64,000 nt of DNA from Agriotes lineatus (taxonomy: Eukaryota; Arthropoda; Insecta; Coleoptera; Elateridae): contig OW679197.1 in assembly GCA_940337035.1 (NCBI GenBank), positions 55,263,903-55,327,902 of the forward strand. Direction: 5' to 3'. Position numbers and translations under genes: made by a program. A model generated the notes under the pieces. That model was not told the origin of the DNA, did no database searches, and was given only the letters and a program-made list of their open reading frames with translations. Below are positions 57,081 through 64,000 of the stretch, in pieces (position 1 is the stretch's first letter; every line of letters begins with the position of its first letter).

Positions 57081-58391
57081 TTAGAAGGATGTATGAATGT
57101 ATCGCGTAACATCTTCAGTAAACGGATTGTATTCCATCATAGCGTCATGCAAAATTACACAATAAGCTTTAGTTGTAGCCGCAAAGTTATTTGAGGATTC
57201 AAATTCTAGTCTTATATCGACGGTGGAATCTTTTAAAGATTCTTGCTGTTTGGAGCAATCTATTACGAAAATTGGACAACTTTTATACTCGCTGTAAGTA
57301 AGCAAACACTTATGAGGCTCTTTTCCGTAGTACTGTGCGCGGAAACGGCTGTAATTTAAAAATGCCGTAACGTAGTCGTCGCTATCAAAATCGAGGTGCA
57401 TGCGTTGATAGGGAAAAACTTGAGAATTGAGATAGACTTTTAAATCGGTTACGCTTGAGTGCATGAAATTAGTCGGATTTCCGTTTCTAACATTCGTGTT
57501 CTCTCGCTGCAGCGCTACTAGCATCCACCGAGGTTTTTCTAATTCATTCGAATTTTTTATTCTCCATACTTGTGATTTTGCATTATTAAATGAAGGCAAT
57601 TCGTGCAATTCCCATTGTCTAAATGGCATCACAATAGACGAATTCATCTTCAGTTCATTCATTAGATCGAGTTTTAGCTCATCACCTAATGTAATATGGG
57701 GAACTTCCCACGAAACTTTGGTTATAGTAAAATCAACATCAGTTCCAGCATCCCCCATCTCACTTTTATAACAATTAAAATCATTCTTTGAGCGTATTAA
57801 TACAAGTTCAGACCTCATATTTACTATAGCTTTTCTATAATCCTCTGCAAAACCGAAAATTGTGTTTAATGGGATAATGCACGAAAATCGTCCATTTGTA
57901 AAAACTTGTTGAGCTCCGTTTGTTACTTTATCCCAGCTAGTGCAGCTGAGTGCCAAATCATCTGCAGTATGTGACACTATACCTTTAATTGTGCTCGTTA
58001 TTCCAGGCTGTCTGCAAATATCTATTACTTGACTGCTACCCAAAATCAATTGCATTTCGGAGAAGAAAAAATATGCAGCATTATTGACAATAGTATACGG
58101 TTTCCCGGCAGTTTTTGGCTTATACGTACCTTTAATGCAGATGTAACTATCATACATAGACGTTATTATATCAGAACTTTGAATTTCAATTCTAATTGCA
58201 TCCGAATGATTTGCATTCAACGTAAAAGGTAGGTATGTATGATAATCTTCTTTAGTAATTGATGTATCATAATAAGGCCTTCTAAAAATACTCAACTTAT
58301 CTACATCATTATACTTGGAGCGCTTCAAGTTTATTTTTTCTTTTTTAGTTTCTAAATTTATAGCTTTACGTTTTCTCATCGACGATGCCAT
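57081..58391 (-). CDS. Major capsid protein (double jelly-roll type)
   Basis: 436 residues when started at ATG 58391, with N-terminus M-A-S-S-M-R-K-R-K. The frame is open 38 codons further up, but that part overlaps the small gene at 58396-58629, so I choose the inner ATG. After a basic N-terminus come F-R-R-P-Y-Y-D-T-S-I and L-P-F-T-L-N, then long beta-rich sequence without enzyme motifs, as in Polinton hexon-like proteins. Length and the position beside ATPase and penton genes support the call. The jelly-roll fold itself is inferred from family resemblance and order, not visible. Confidence 0.88.
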   Translation of the reverse strand: MASSMRKRKAINLETKKEKINLKRSKYNDVDKLSIFRRPYYDTSITKEDYHTYLPFTLNANHSDAIRIEIQSSDIITSMYDSYICIKGTYKPKTAGKPYTIVNNAAYFFFSEMQLILGSSQVIDICRQPGITSTIKGIVSHTADDLALSCTSWDKVTNGAQQVFTNGRFSCIIPLNTIFGFAEDYRKAIVNMRSELVLIRSKNDFNCYKSEMGDAGTDVDFTITKVSWEVPHITLGDELKLDLMNELKMNSSIVMPFRQWELHELPSFNNAKSQVWRIKNSNELEKPRWMLVALQRENTNVRNGNPTNFMHSSVTDLKVYLNSQVFPYQRMHLDFDSDDYVTAFLNYSRFRAQYYGKEPHKCLLTYSEYKSCPIFVIDCSKQQESLKDSTVDIRLEFESSNNFAATTKAYCVILHDAMMEYNPFTEDVTRYIHTSF

Positions 58392-58395
58392 ATTA

Positions 58396-58629
58396 TCAAT
58401 TTTGTTTGCGATTTCGGTGTTGGTGGCGACGGTGTTGGTGGTAACAACTGCGTCCCTGTTTTGATAATACTGCGTAACCCAGTGACTGAAGAAAACGTAC
58501 GTCACTATCTATCAATGCGCCTGCTGTTGTTGCTGTTCTTGTTGCTACGTCTTGCTGGTGACAAGGCTGTTTCTGAATGGAATGTGGTTTATATGAATAT
58601 CCTGTTTTATATATAAAATCTACACCCAT
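58396..58629 (-). CDS. Small protein upstream of the major capsid gene
   Basis: 77 residues from ATG 58629, stopping 5 nt before the capsid ATG. The middle reads A-L-I-D-S-D-V-R-F-L-Q-S-L-G-Y-A-V-L; a short A-L-x-x-x-N/D-x-x-F-L-x-S-L-G segment recurs, to my recollection, in small proteins next to insect Polinton capsid genes. The tail is His/Arg-rich. Its exact abutment with the capsid gene supports a real gene. Role unknown. Confidence 0.55.
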   Translation of the reverse strand: MGVDFIYKTGYSYKPHSIQKQPCHQQDVATRTATTAGALIDSDVRFLQSLGYAVLSKQGRSCYHQHRRHQHRNRKQN

Positions 58630-58646
58630 CTCTGCTGCTACTGCTA

Positions 58647-59351
58647 CTACTGTTCGCGTATAAGTTCTAATCGAACGCTGCTAAATGTATCCTCAGAGAG
58701 GTTTATTAAATTACCTCGATAATCTACAAACCTTAAGCTTATATTACTAATTTCGCTAACATTCACTGGGAAATAGATTACGTGTGAAATCTCCTTTTCT
58801 AGAAAATAACCTGGAGGTACGCTAATACCAAATTCGAAAATGCTGTGACACAACGTATTGTTTCGATACGCGCCACTTGTAATATTTGTATCTATAAATA
58901 TATTTGGCGTCGAAATTATGTCTACGTCTTCGTGGGAAGTATGTTTCGTTTTTGCAGACAAAACTCTACTACCAAATCCTAACATTCGACCAATACTGTC
59001 AGTTTTGCTAAAATCTATATCATATATAGATTCAATTTCGCACTTTAATGTATTGTTATTAGCTCTCAATTTAAAAGCTGCTTCCGCCTCATCTCGATTA
59101 TCACTAATTTTTGACTTTATATAATCGGCTATTTCGTCCAGTTCGTAACTACCACTTTCTATTACTATCTCCTTATCACCATCGTAATAAAACTTATTAT
59201 TTCCCCTGAAAATGTTGCGCACCGTATTGCAAGTATATAAGTTAACCAAACCCAAGGAATATGTATAATTTGAATCCAATTTTATCGGAGGAAATATATC
59301 TCCTGTAGAGATAATATTACCCTTGCCTACTATATTGAACGTCCGAATCAT
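58647..59351 (-). CDS. Penton-like minor capsid protein
   Basis: 234 residues from ATG 59351. The region near 20-60 reads D-I-F-P-P-I-K-L then Y-S-L-G-L-V-N-L and N-N-K-F-Y-Y-D, followed by E-S-G-S-Y-E-L-D-E-I-A-D-Y. This pattern is characteristic of the Polinton single-jelly-roll penton. In particles, it would form the fivefold vertices. It lies between capsid and protease genes, the usual order, and the frame is intact. Confidence 0.88.
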   Translation of the reverse strand: MIRTFNIVGKGNIISTGDIFPPIKLDSNYTYSLGLVNLYTCNTVRNIFRGNNKFYYDGDKEIVIESGSYELDEIADYIKSKISDNRDEAEAAFKLRANNNTLKCEIESIYDIDFSKTDSIGRMLGFGSRVLSAKTKHTSHEDVDIISTPNIFIDTNITSGAYRNNTLCHSIFEFGISVPPGYFLEKEISHVIYFPVNVSEISNISLRFVDYRGNLINLSEDTFSSVRLELIREQ

Positions 59352-59364
59352 GTCGAATGACTAA

Positions 59365-59730
59365 TTAAACAACTATCGGTTCACTCTTTTTGTCTAAAAA
59401 TTTCAGACATAAATGTCCGCAGATATATGTATTATAATTCTGCTCTTGTTCGTAATTGTAGAACACTTTACAGCCTCGAAAATACTTTAACACTTCAACT
59501 GGCGGTCTTAAATCTCCAAAGGGGTCGTAGTAGAGAACTCGTTTACCATCTTTCTTATATGCTACCCAATGAGTTCCCGCACCTTTATCGTCATCCAAAT
59601 TTACAACTCCTCGCTCTATGCAGAATGGCTTCGAGGGCAATGACGTGCGCATGTAGACCCCCCTAAACTTGGGAATAAATTTCATCCCATAGTTCTCCAA
59701 GTCAACGTTGGTTAAAGCCCTTCGAGGCAA
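59365..59730 (-). CDS. Adenain-like cysteine protease (no ATG; frameshift-dependent)
   Basis: Matures capsid proteins in related systems. The core is G-T-H-W-V-A-Y (H54), Y-Y-D-P-F-G-D (D69), a Gln near 95-97 and Y-I-C-G-H-L-C (C104), counting from Leu at TTG 59730. This is the C5/Ulp1-like catalytic set. The conserved start L-T-N-V-D-L lies at residues 6-11, yet the first ATG is at residue 16. The frame is open upstream to a stop near 59810 with no ATG. It overlaps the end of the phospholipase-like gene in the -1 frame at the heptamer A AAA AAC. I infer expression as a frameshift fusion; start at TTG or splicing are alternatives. Confidence 0.85.
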   Translation of the reverse strand: MPRRALTNVDLENYGMKFIPKFRGVYMRTSLPSKPFCIERGVVNLDDDKGAGTHWVAYKKDGKRVLYYDPFGDLRPPVEVLKYFRGCKVFYNYEQEQNYNTYICGHLCLKFLDKKSEPIVV

Positions 59731-59735
59731 GTTAT

Positions 59736-60758
59736 TTAGTTTTTTAACGGCTGCTTCTGTCGCTGCTGACGCTGTCGACGATTCTTGTTCGACGCCGTCG
59801 TGTGTTTTTTAAAATATAAAGCACCACCTTTTTTATACGGTTTTAAATAGAGAGCCTCTCCTTTCTTGCTTTTTGCTATAATCTCCATGCGTTTATTATG
59901 ACGCTCACCTTCTTTAAACTGCCTATTTGTAGCTTTAGCATCGTGTATAACCTTTGCGACACCAGCAACTCCGCCTGCAAGACTTCCGAGAGCTGAAAGT
60001 CCTGCAAAAATTGGTAGCAAAGGCAATATCCCGCCTTTCTTCGTATCTGGGATTGGTATTATTCGTGGTACCTTAATTTTTCGTTTTCCTCCGATCGTTT
60101 TAATGACTCGTTTAGCAGCAACAATGGCATTTTTTATCAAATCGCGCTCGCTACTAACGCCTTTACTGCTGCGAGCCAATGCAGTTTGGATTTTCTTAAC
60201 AACACCGCCTTTAAACGCAACACGTTTGGCTGCTTTTCTTGCAATACCCTTGCCGCGGCTGCGAGCCAATGCAGTTTTTATTTTCTTAACGGCACCGCCT
60301 TTAAACGCAACACGTTTGGTTGCCTTTCTTACAATGCCCCTGCCGCGACAGCGCCGACGGCGACGTTGCTGTCGGCGCTCATCGCCACCACCATCGTCAC
60401 TACCATTCTGCACAACCCCTAGACCTAATTTTCGTTTTACTTTCATAGTTGTAGCAACTGACCAAGCTGCAACTTTTTCGCCAAATGGTGTTGCTTTCGA
60501 TTTGGCTCGCTCCCACGCCGCTTCTTCTAAAACTTTATCGGCCTTATGCCGCTCTTTTAAATCGCTGTTTCTAGAATACGCAATATCGTGCTCTTTACAA
60601 TATGAGTCCAACGGATTGACACCTTGGTCACCCCGAAGTAATCTTTTTTTCAAATGGGTTCCAGGTCCGCAAAAATTATAACTAGGAATATGAAGCTCGA
60701 ATGGCAGCTTATTAATAAGACTATTTACGACGCCCTCACCACTAGCGAATGTTAACAT
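59736..60758 (-). CDS. Phospholipase A2-like virion protein with basic repeats
   Basis: 340 residues from ATG 60758. The PLA2-like domain has Y-N-F-C-G-P-G-T (27-34, calcium loop) and L-D-S-Y-C-K-E-H-D-I-A-Y (50-61, catalytic His-Asp), as in parvovirus VP1 and many insect Polintons; there it breaches endosomes. A very basic region of two near-identical units (R-V-A-F-K-G-G-x-V-K-K-I) lies at about 145-200 and may bind DNA. A hydrophobic Gly/Ala-rich segment (L-P-L-L-P-I-F-A-G-L, about 245-270) could be a membrane segment. The Gln/Arg-rich tail ends at a slippery site and TAA, beyond which the protease frame continues. A TATA box lies 27 nt upstream of the ATG. Confidence 0.88.
   Translation of the reverse strand: MLTFASGEGVVNSLINKLPFELHIPSYNFCGPGTHLKKRLLRGDQGVNPLDSYCKEHDIAYSRNSDLKERHKADKVLEEAAWERAKSKATPFGEKVAAWSVATTMKVKRKLGLGVVQNGSDDGGGDERRQQRRRRRCRGRGIVRKATKRVAFKGGAVKKIKTALARSRGKGIARKAAKRVAFKGGVVKKIQTALARSSKGVSSERDLIKNAIVAAKRVIKTIGGKRKIKVPRIIPIPDTKKGGILPLLPIFAGLSALGSLAGGVAGVAKVIHDAKATNRQFKEGERHNKRMEIIAKSKKGEALYLKPYKKGGALYFKKHTTASNKNRRQRQQRQKQPLKN
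59739..59745 (-). promoter_or_regulatory. Candidate -1 ribosomal frameshift heptamer
   Basis: On the minus strand, the phospholipase-like frame reads TTA AAA AAC TAA. The heptamer A AAA AAC has the X XXY YYZ form used at retroviral gag-pro junctions. A slip of -1 gives AAA AAA CTA and enters the protease frame exactly. Only a weak hairpin (GCCTCGAAGGGC) is seen close downstream. Confidence 0.6.
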
Positions 60759-60784
60759 TTGAAGTGATTTATTAGCAGAAAGGC

Positions 60785-60792
60785 TATTTATA
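60785..60792 (-). promoter_or_regulatory. TATA box upstream of the phospholipase-like gene
   Basis: TATAAATA on the minus strand, ending 27 nt before the ATG. The spacing implies a very short leader. Confidence 0.55.
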
Positions 60793-61276
60793 CCGTCTAC
60801 GCCATGAATCGCAGTAATTAGCGTTCGCTATAAGTGCGTTAGCTCCGACAAAAAGTTGTTTTGGCAAAACACTAGAAAATTCTGCAGTCGAACCTCGATC
60901 GAACTCTAGGATAATGCAATTTTTTTACTAATGTTGATTGTCAGGTAGTCGCTGCGAACAACATTGCACCAAGTTTCTTACTATTCTACTCATACGCTGG
61001 GTGTAGAAATAAAACGCTAGCATGTGATAAATCATTTATTATCTTCGGTAAACATACAAAAAAAAAATGTTACATAATCTTATACAATTATATATAAAAA
61101 CTTAGTCTATGGTTAGTTGTGATAATTTAACATTTAACAGATCATAATTGTTAGTATTAGAGCTAATTCTTAAGGATGACATAAATTCTATCGACAAATT
61201 TTTGTTAACATAATAAATATTAATGTCCCTTTTCAATTGCGCACATTTTATAATAAACATTACAAGTTTTTGTTTA
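60793..61276. other. Intergenic region between the phospholipase-like gene and the next leftward gene
   Basis: AT-rich with several AATAAA-like signals on the minus strand near 61000-61030. A minus-strand frame at 61102-61359 overlaps the end of the next gene and has no features I trust. Confidence 0.5.
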
Positions 61277-62110
61277 TTATACATATGTTTCGCTTTCAGG
61301 CGAACTTGGTGTTTGGTATAAGATCGGACTCGTCGGCCGGATAGCGCACTCCACATCATAAACTAGCTGATCTGGATAAAATTTTATAATTTCCAATACG
61401 GCCAGATAGCTGTATAAATCAAACTTAGATAAACGGTCAACAGCACAAAATTTCATATGTTCGGCGCAATATAAAATATTGTTCCGCAAGTTATCTTTGT
61501 GATTATTTGAAATCTCTAGCATACCAACAAGTTTATAAATGTACTTTCTATAAAACAAATCCAAATTTAGATCGCGTAAGCGCTGAAAATGATTATTAAT
61601 AATGTCGCCCAAAGAATATAATTTAGCAAATTCCTGCTCTTCCAATATTAGCATTTGATGGTTTACAAAAATACCTACACATTTTTGGGTATGCTCAACC
61701 TTATATTCCAAGGCAACGCGATCATTTACAGTGACGAGGCGAACTTTTGCTTGCAAGCCAGAAAATTCACTTGCTGTACGAAAAAAATTTCTAAACTGTA
61801 ATTCAACATAACATGTAGATAATGCGTTCCAATCTTGCTCCCTAAAGAGCACTTCTTTGTCGGCACAAAATTTTTCTACACATGCAATTTTTAACGCTGG
61901 TATAAATGCTTCTCTGCTGTCATTAATAAATCCCACGGCTGCAATATGTGTATGCTCACACCACACATTCGGTTCTTGACCCAAATTGTACTGCGCACTT
62001 GATATTAATGGAGATATTTGCTTTGCATACTCTTTCTCGCTATTGCTGACTGCACTTTTTCCCCTAATATTACCATCTTGGACGAGATTGCTACAATTAT
62101 CAATATCCAT
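61277..62110 (-). CDS. Uncharacterised Polinton protein, 277 aa
   Basis: Clear ATG at 62110 and a long intact frame on the same strand as the capsid block. The N-terminus is acidic and polar. The middle has W-C-E-H-T-H-I-A-A-V-G-F and the second half is Leu/Tyr-rich and probably helical, with scattered Cys (I-L-Y-C-A-E-H-M-K-F-C-A). No enzyme motif, signal peptide or membrane segment is apparent. I do not recognise the family. Not a core Polinton gene. Confidence 0.65.
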   Translation of the reverse strand: MDIDNCSNLVQDGNIRGKSAVSNSEKEYAKQISPLISSAQYNLGQEPNVWCEHTHIAAVGFINDSREAFIPALKIACVEKFCADKEVLFREQDWNALSTCYVELQFRNFFRTASEFSGLQAKVRLVTVNDRVALEYKVEHTQKCVGIFVNHQMLILEEQEFAKLYSLGDIINNHFQRLRDLNLDLFYRKYIYKLVGMLEISNNHKDNLRNNILYCAEHMKFCAVDRLSKFDLYSYLAVLEIIKFYPDQLVYDVECAIRPTSPILYQTPSSPESETYV

Positions 62111-62414
62111 GACGCGACAATTGCAGCGTCTGTTTACTACTGAAACTACTACATAATTTAATTACGCTAAATAAATATAATTGCTGAAGTACATGCGCAC
62201 TCTACGCTACATGAAAAACAGAACTCCTATTGGCACAAGTCATTCACCTACACCTTTTGCAAATAACATACTAACAAGGTCAAGCTCCAGGCGTATTGCA
62301 GCGATCATTTGGACTTTGCACACGCACCTGTTGGAGCCTGCAAAATCAAGTTTGTTGAACTTCGGAAAATTTACTTATGCTATTACGTCACGTACGCCCC
62401 GCTGTGCACGACTA

Positions 62415-62909
62415 TTAACCGAAACTCCGTATTATTCTTACCAACGGCCTATATCCGAAATAAGAGCACACTAATGTGACTTGTATAAAAAACAACGAAA
62501 TTGAAAAAAGAGTAAATCCATCCCAATTATTTTCATAATTACCATTACGCAACTTATATGTATCTAGTTTCCATACTAACGAATTCCAACGGCTCTCGAG
62601 ATGTATAAAATTGGAATATATATACCTAATTTTATAGAAAAGTAAAGACTTATCCGGTGCAGCTTGACTATTGTTGTTAAACAAATTTCCGCTAAACGCA
62701 TATACGCGACTTTCATTTATATATATTAATTGCATAGCTATCCACTCAGATGGCCATGAACAATTCCTTTCTACATTTCCATTATTCGAAAACGCAGTGC
62801 ACATGTATGCATTGTAACCGATTCCCAAGGGCCGATGGACAATTAAAAAATTATCGTTTATAGAAGCAAGAATCAAGTAAAGAACTTGCAGTCGGAACAT
62901 AATGACCAT
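62415..62909 (-). CDS. Uncharacterised membrane protein, 164 aa
   Basis: ATG 62909 begins a hydrophobic N-terminus (V-I-M-F-R-L-Q-V-L-Y-L-I-L-A), a likely signal peptide. A polar, Cys-containing middle follows with possible N-glycosylation sites (N-C-S, N-E-S, N-N-S). One membrane span lies near the C-terminus (about 132-152: L-F-S-I-S-L-F-F-I-Q-V-T-L-V), then a short basic tail. This is a type I membrane protein layout. A role in the particle envelope or host membranes is possible but unproven. It lies 9 nt downstream of the preceding gene. Confidence 0.65.
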   Translation of the reverse strand: MVIMFRLQVLYLILASINDNFLIVHRPLGIGYNAYMCTAFSNNGNVERNCSWPSEWIAMQLIYINESRVYAFSGNLFNNNSQAAPDKSLLFYKIRYIYSNFIHLESRWNSLVWKLDTYKLRNGNYENNWDGFTLFSISLFFIQVTLVCSYFGYRPLVRIIRSFG

Positions 62910-62918
62910 TACTGAATT

Positions 62919-63218
62919 CTAAGCCTGTAAATGAGCCTTTTCATAATAATCGCCCCCTTTTGGTGCAGCCGCCGCCGAAACTCTTTTCTTCTGTATGCAT
63001 GAAATACATTGAAATTTTTGCATCGGAACGCCATCCAATACATCTCCTGTCGCACCTTCTTTTACGTTCGGAAAATGATCCCAACAGTATTCATAATCGC
63101 AAAATTCTTTTTGCAGCCAATTAGGTAGTTTATTAAATTCTCTAGCTATATCCTTAACAAAATATTTTCTTAGAATATGTAAAGGTGTGGAAATAATTTC
63201 CTCTACTGTAATACACAT
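62919..63218 (-). CDS. Uncharacterised small protein, 99 aa
   Basis: Starts at ATG 63218 (the frame is open 12 codons further up, without ATG). The centre has F-C-D-Y-E-Y-C-W-D-H-F and F-Q-C-I-S-C, which may bind zinc. An Ala-rich segment lies near the end. It sits between two secretory-type genes and is packed tightly: 9 nt to the next stop-start junction. Family not recognised. Confidence 0.55.
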   Translation of the reverse strand: MCITVEEIISTPLHILRKYFVKDIAREFNKLPNWLQKEFCDYEYCWDHFPNVKEGATGDVLDGVPMQKFQCISCIQKKRVSAAAAPKGGDYYEKAHLQA

Positions 63219-63255
63219 GGTGATTTCTTTACCGACACCACTACTACAATACAAC

Positions 63256-63837
63256 TCAGCGAGCTTCGCAAAACCTTTTACACGAATTCCAAGATTCAGT
63301 TACAAAACTCAATTTCTTTTCCAAACTATCGCGATCGCGTTTGCATTCATCATATTTCGCCAACGTAAACTCACAATCAATGGCAAGACGTGTCAAATTA
63401 TTTTCTAGAGAAATAGACTTAAATTGTAAATACTCTAATTCTACTTTATCGTCACCACACTCTATTTCACGTTTCCTCGTTGTAGCAGCATCACTGTCGC
63501 GAAATATTGTACTACCCTCCGTAGTTAGTGGGGGCTGCATTGTCGTAGGCATACTATGCCGACGAATATCATCTAATCGACTTTGTTGCAAGCGATTAAA
63601 GAAATCGGTATAATTTAGTAGCGGCACTGACTCGTTCTCAAAATTGGCCTGATTCAAATGCATATTGACCCTACTACCATCGCCGCTCCTTTCTATTGTC
63701 GTAGTGCCGTTAATAAAATGCTGTGAATTAAAGTGTTCTAGCCGACTCCCCTTTATCGATGCGATACTAGCACTGCCAGCTGCCGCTGCCGATATTGTAG
63801 CAAAACAAACGATTACACAAGACATCGCCAACATCAT
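63256..63837 (-). CDS. Uncharacterised secreted protein, 193 aa
   Basis: ATG 63837 opens a clear signal peptide (M-L-A-M-S-C-V-I-V-C-F-A-T-I-S-A-A-A-A). The mature part has N-glycosylation-type sites (N-G-T, N-E-S, N-Y-T, N-L-T) and a C-terminal charged helix (about 140-190) likely to form a coiled coil, ending in a Cys-containing tail. No membrane anchor follows. It may be secreted or a particle surface component. Family not recognised. It is the rightmost gene in view. Confidence 0.6.
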   Translation of the reverse strand: MMLAMSCVIVCFATISAAAAGSASIASIKGSRLEHFNSQHFINGTTTIERSGDGSRVNMHLNQANFENESVPLLNYTDFFNRLQQSRLDDIRRHSMPTTMQPPLTTEGSTIFRDSDAATTRKREIECGDDKVELEYLQFKSISLENNLTRLAIDCEFTLAKYDECKRDRDSLEKKLSFVTESWNSCKRFCEAR

Positions 63838-64000
63838 TACTATGCTGCTCGCTTCGAGGTTGCTTGCAGCAAGAAAATCTATCTTATAATGACTATTTTT
63901 AAATTATATTTGACCTTTAATTACCCCCTACTATTAAATTAGCTAAATATCAACCAATTTACTTTATAAATATTTGAAAGTCATAGTGGCATAACACGCT
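63838..64000. other. AT-rich end of window within the Polinton
   Basis: No gene seen. The sequence is not complementary to the left terminal region, so the right terminal repeat has not been reached. Confidence 0.6.

Larger units (their letters stand above)
45950..64000. mobile_element. Polinton/Maverick element (right end outside window)
   Basis: A block of over 18 kb encodes the full Polinton core: protein-primed DNA polymerase B, retroviral-type integrase, A32/FtsK-like packaging ATPase, adenain-like protease, major capsid and penton-like proteins, plus a phospholipase A2-like protein. Gene order is four rightward genes, then all leftward. The left end is placed near AGTTAGTAGTTAAGGTGTGCGG, by the change from LINE relic to G/T-rich terminal-repeat-like sequence. 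The matching right terminal repeat and the 6-bp target duplication are not in view. Core frames are intact apart from the frameshift-dependent protease. Adintovirus-like virions have been proposed for such elements; whether this copy forms particles is unknown. Confidence 0.93.

Noticed and set aside
57081..58505. Longer start for the major capsid protein at 58505
   Set aside because: The extra 38 codons overlap the small gene at 58396-58629, and the basic M-A-S-S-M-R-K-R-K start at 58391 follows its stop directly.
60103..60681. 192-codon plus-strand open frame
   Set aside because: It is opposite the phospholipase-like gene, and its repeats simply mirror the basic repeats of that protein.
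61102..61359. 85-codon minus-strand frame
   Set aside because: It overlaps the end of the 277-aa gene out of frame and has no recognisable feature, so it is probably fortuitous.

Overview
This window is eukaryotic nuclear DNA, most likely from an insect. It is AT-rich and crowded with diverged transposons of kinds common in arthropods: mariner, CR1-like and RTE-like LINE relics, a hAT element of the GTF2IRD2 type, Helitron-like elements, TA-flanked foldback elements and a solo LTR. One gene relic has phase-compatible short introns (one of 58 nt). A beetle or similar insect would fit, but the species cannot be read from the sequence.

Layout. 1-46 kb is repeat-rich host DNA. It holds a direct duplication (1-1412), LINE relics (4.0-5.8, 6.9-7.6, 18.4-19.4, 20.5-20.8, 23.6-24.0, 29.4-29.7, 30.6-31.8 kb), Helitron-like elements (7.64-8.64 and 38.13-38.55 kb), foldback elements (6.06-6.91, 17.5-17.8, 28.3-28.6, 30.9-31.3, 32.8-33.7 kb) and a diverged tandem array (15.77-16.83 kb). 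The only candidate host coding sequence is a terminal exon with a long 3' UTR ending at AATAAA (20882-22105). A broken multi-exon DUF4806-like gene lies on the minus strand at 24.3-26.0 kb. At 35.1-39.4 kb a hAT transposase is split by a TA-flanked inverted-repeat element that itself holds a Helitron. A 535-bp solo LTR (40535-41069), a broken CR1-like reverse transcriptase (41.4-43.0 kb) and a mariner nested in a second LINE (44.1-45.95 kb) follow.

From about 45.95 kb to the window end lies a large Polinton/Maverick element whose right terminus is not in the window. It has a long left terminal region, four rightward genes (a ubiquitin-like protein, two small proteins and a 1311-codon protein-primed family B DNA polymerase), then a long leftward block: integrase with chromodomain, SOCS-box-like protein, fibre-like repeat protein, DUF8207-like protein, packaging ATPase, small protein, major capsid protein, penton-like minor capsid protein, adenain-like protease, phospholipase A2-like protein and four uncharacterised proteins, two with secretory signals. 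Apart from the protease start, all core frames are open, so the copy looks young.

Main discoveries. (1) The protease has no ATG before its conserved N-terminus, but its frame is the -1 frame of the phospholipase-like gene, and the slippery heptamer A AAA AAC lies directly before that gene's stop codon: a candidate retrovirus-like programmed frameshift. (2) The element encodes a ubiquitin-like protein resembling the ZFAND4 domain and (3) a protein with BC-box and Cul5-box signatures, so two of its accessory genes point to the host ubiquitin system. (4) The 28-kb region keeps both the empty and the filled site of a TA-targeting foldback element.
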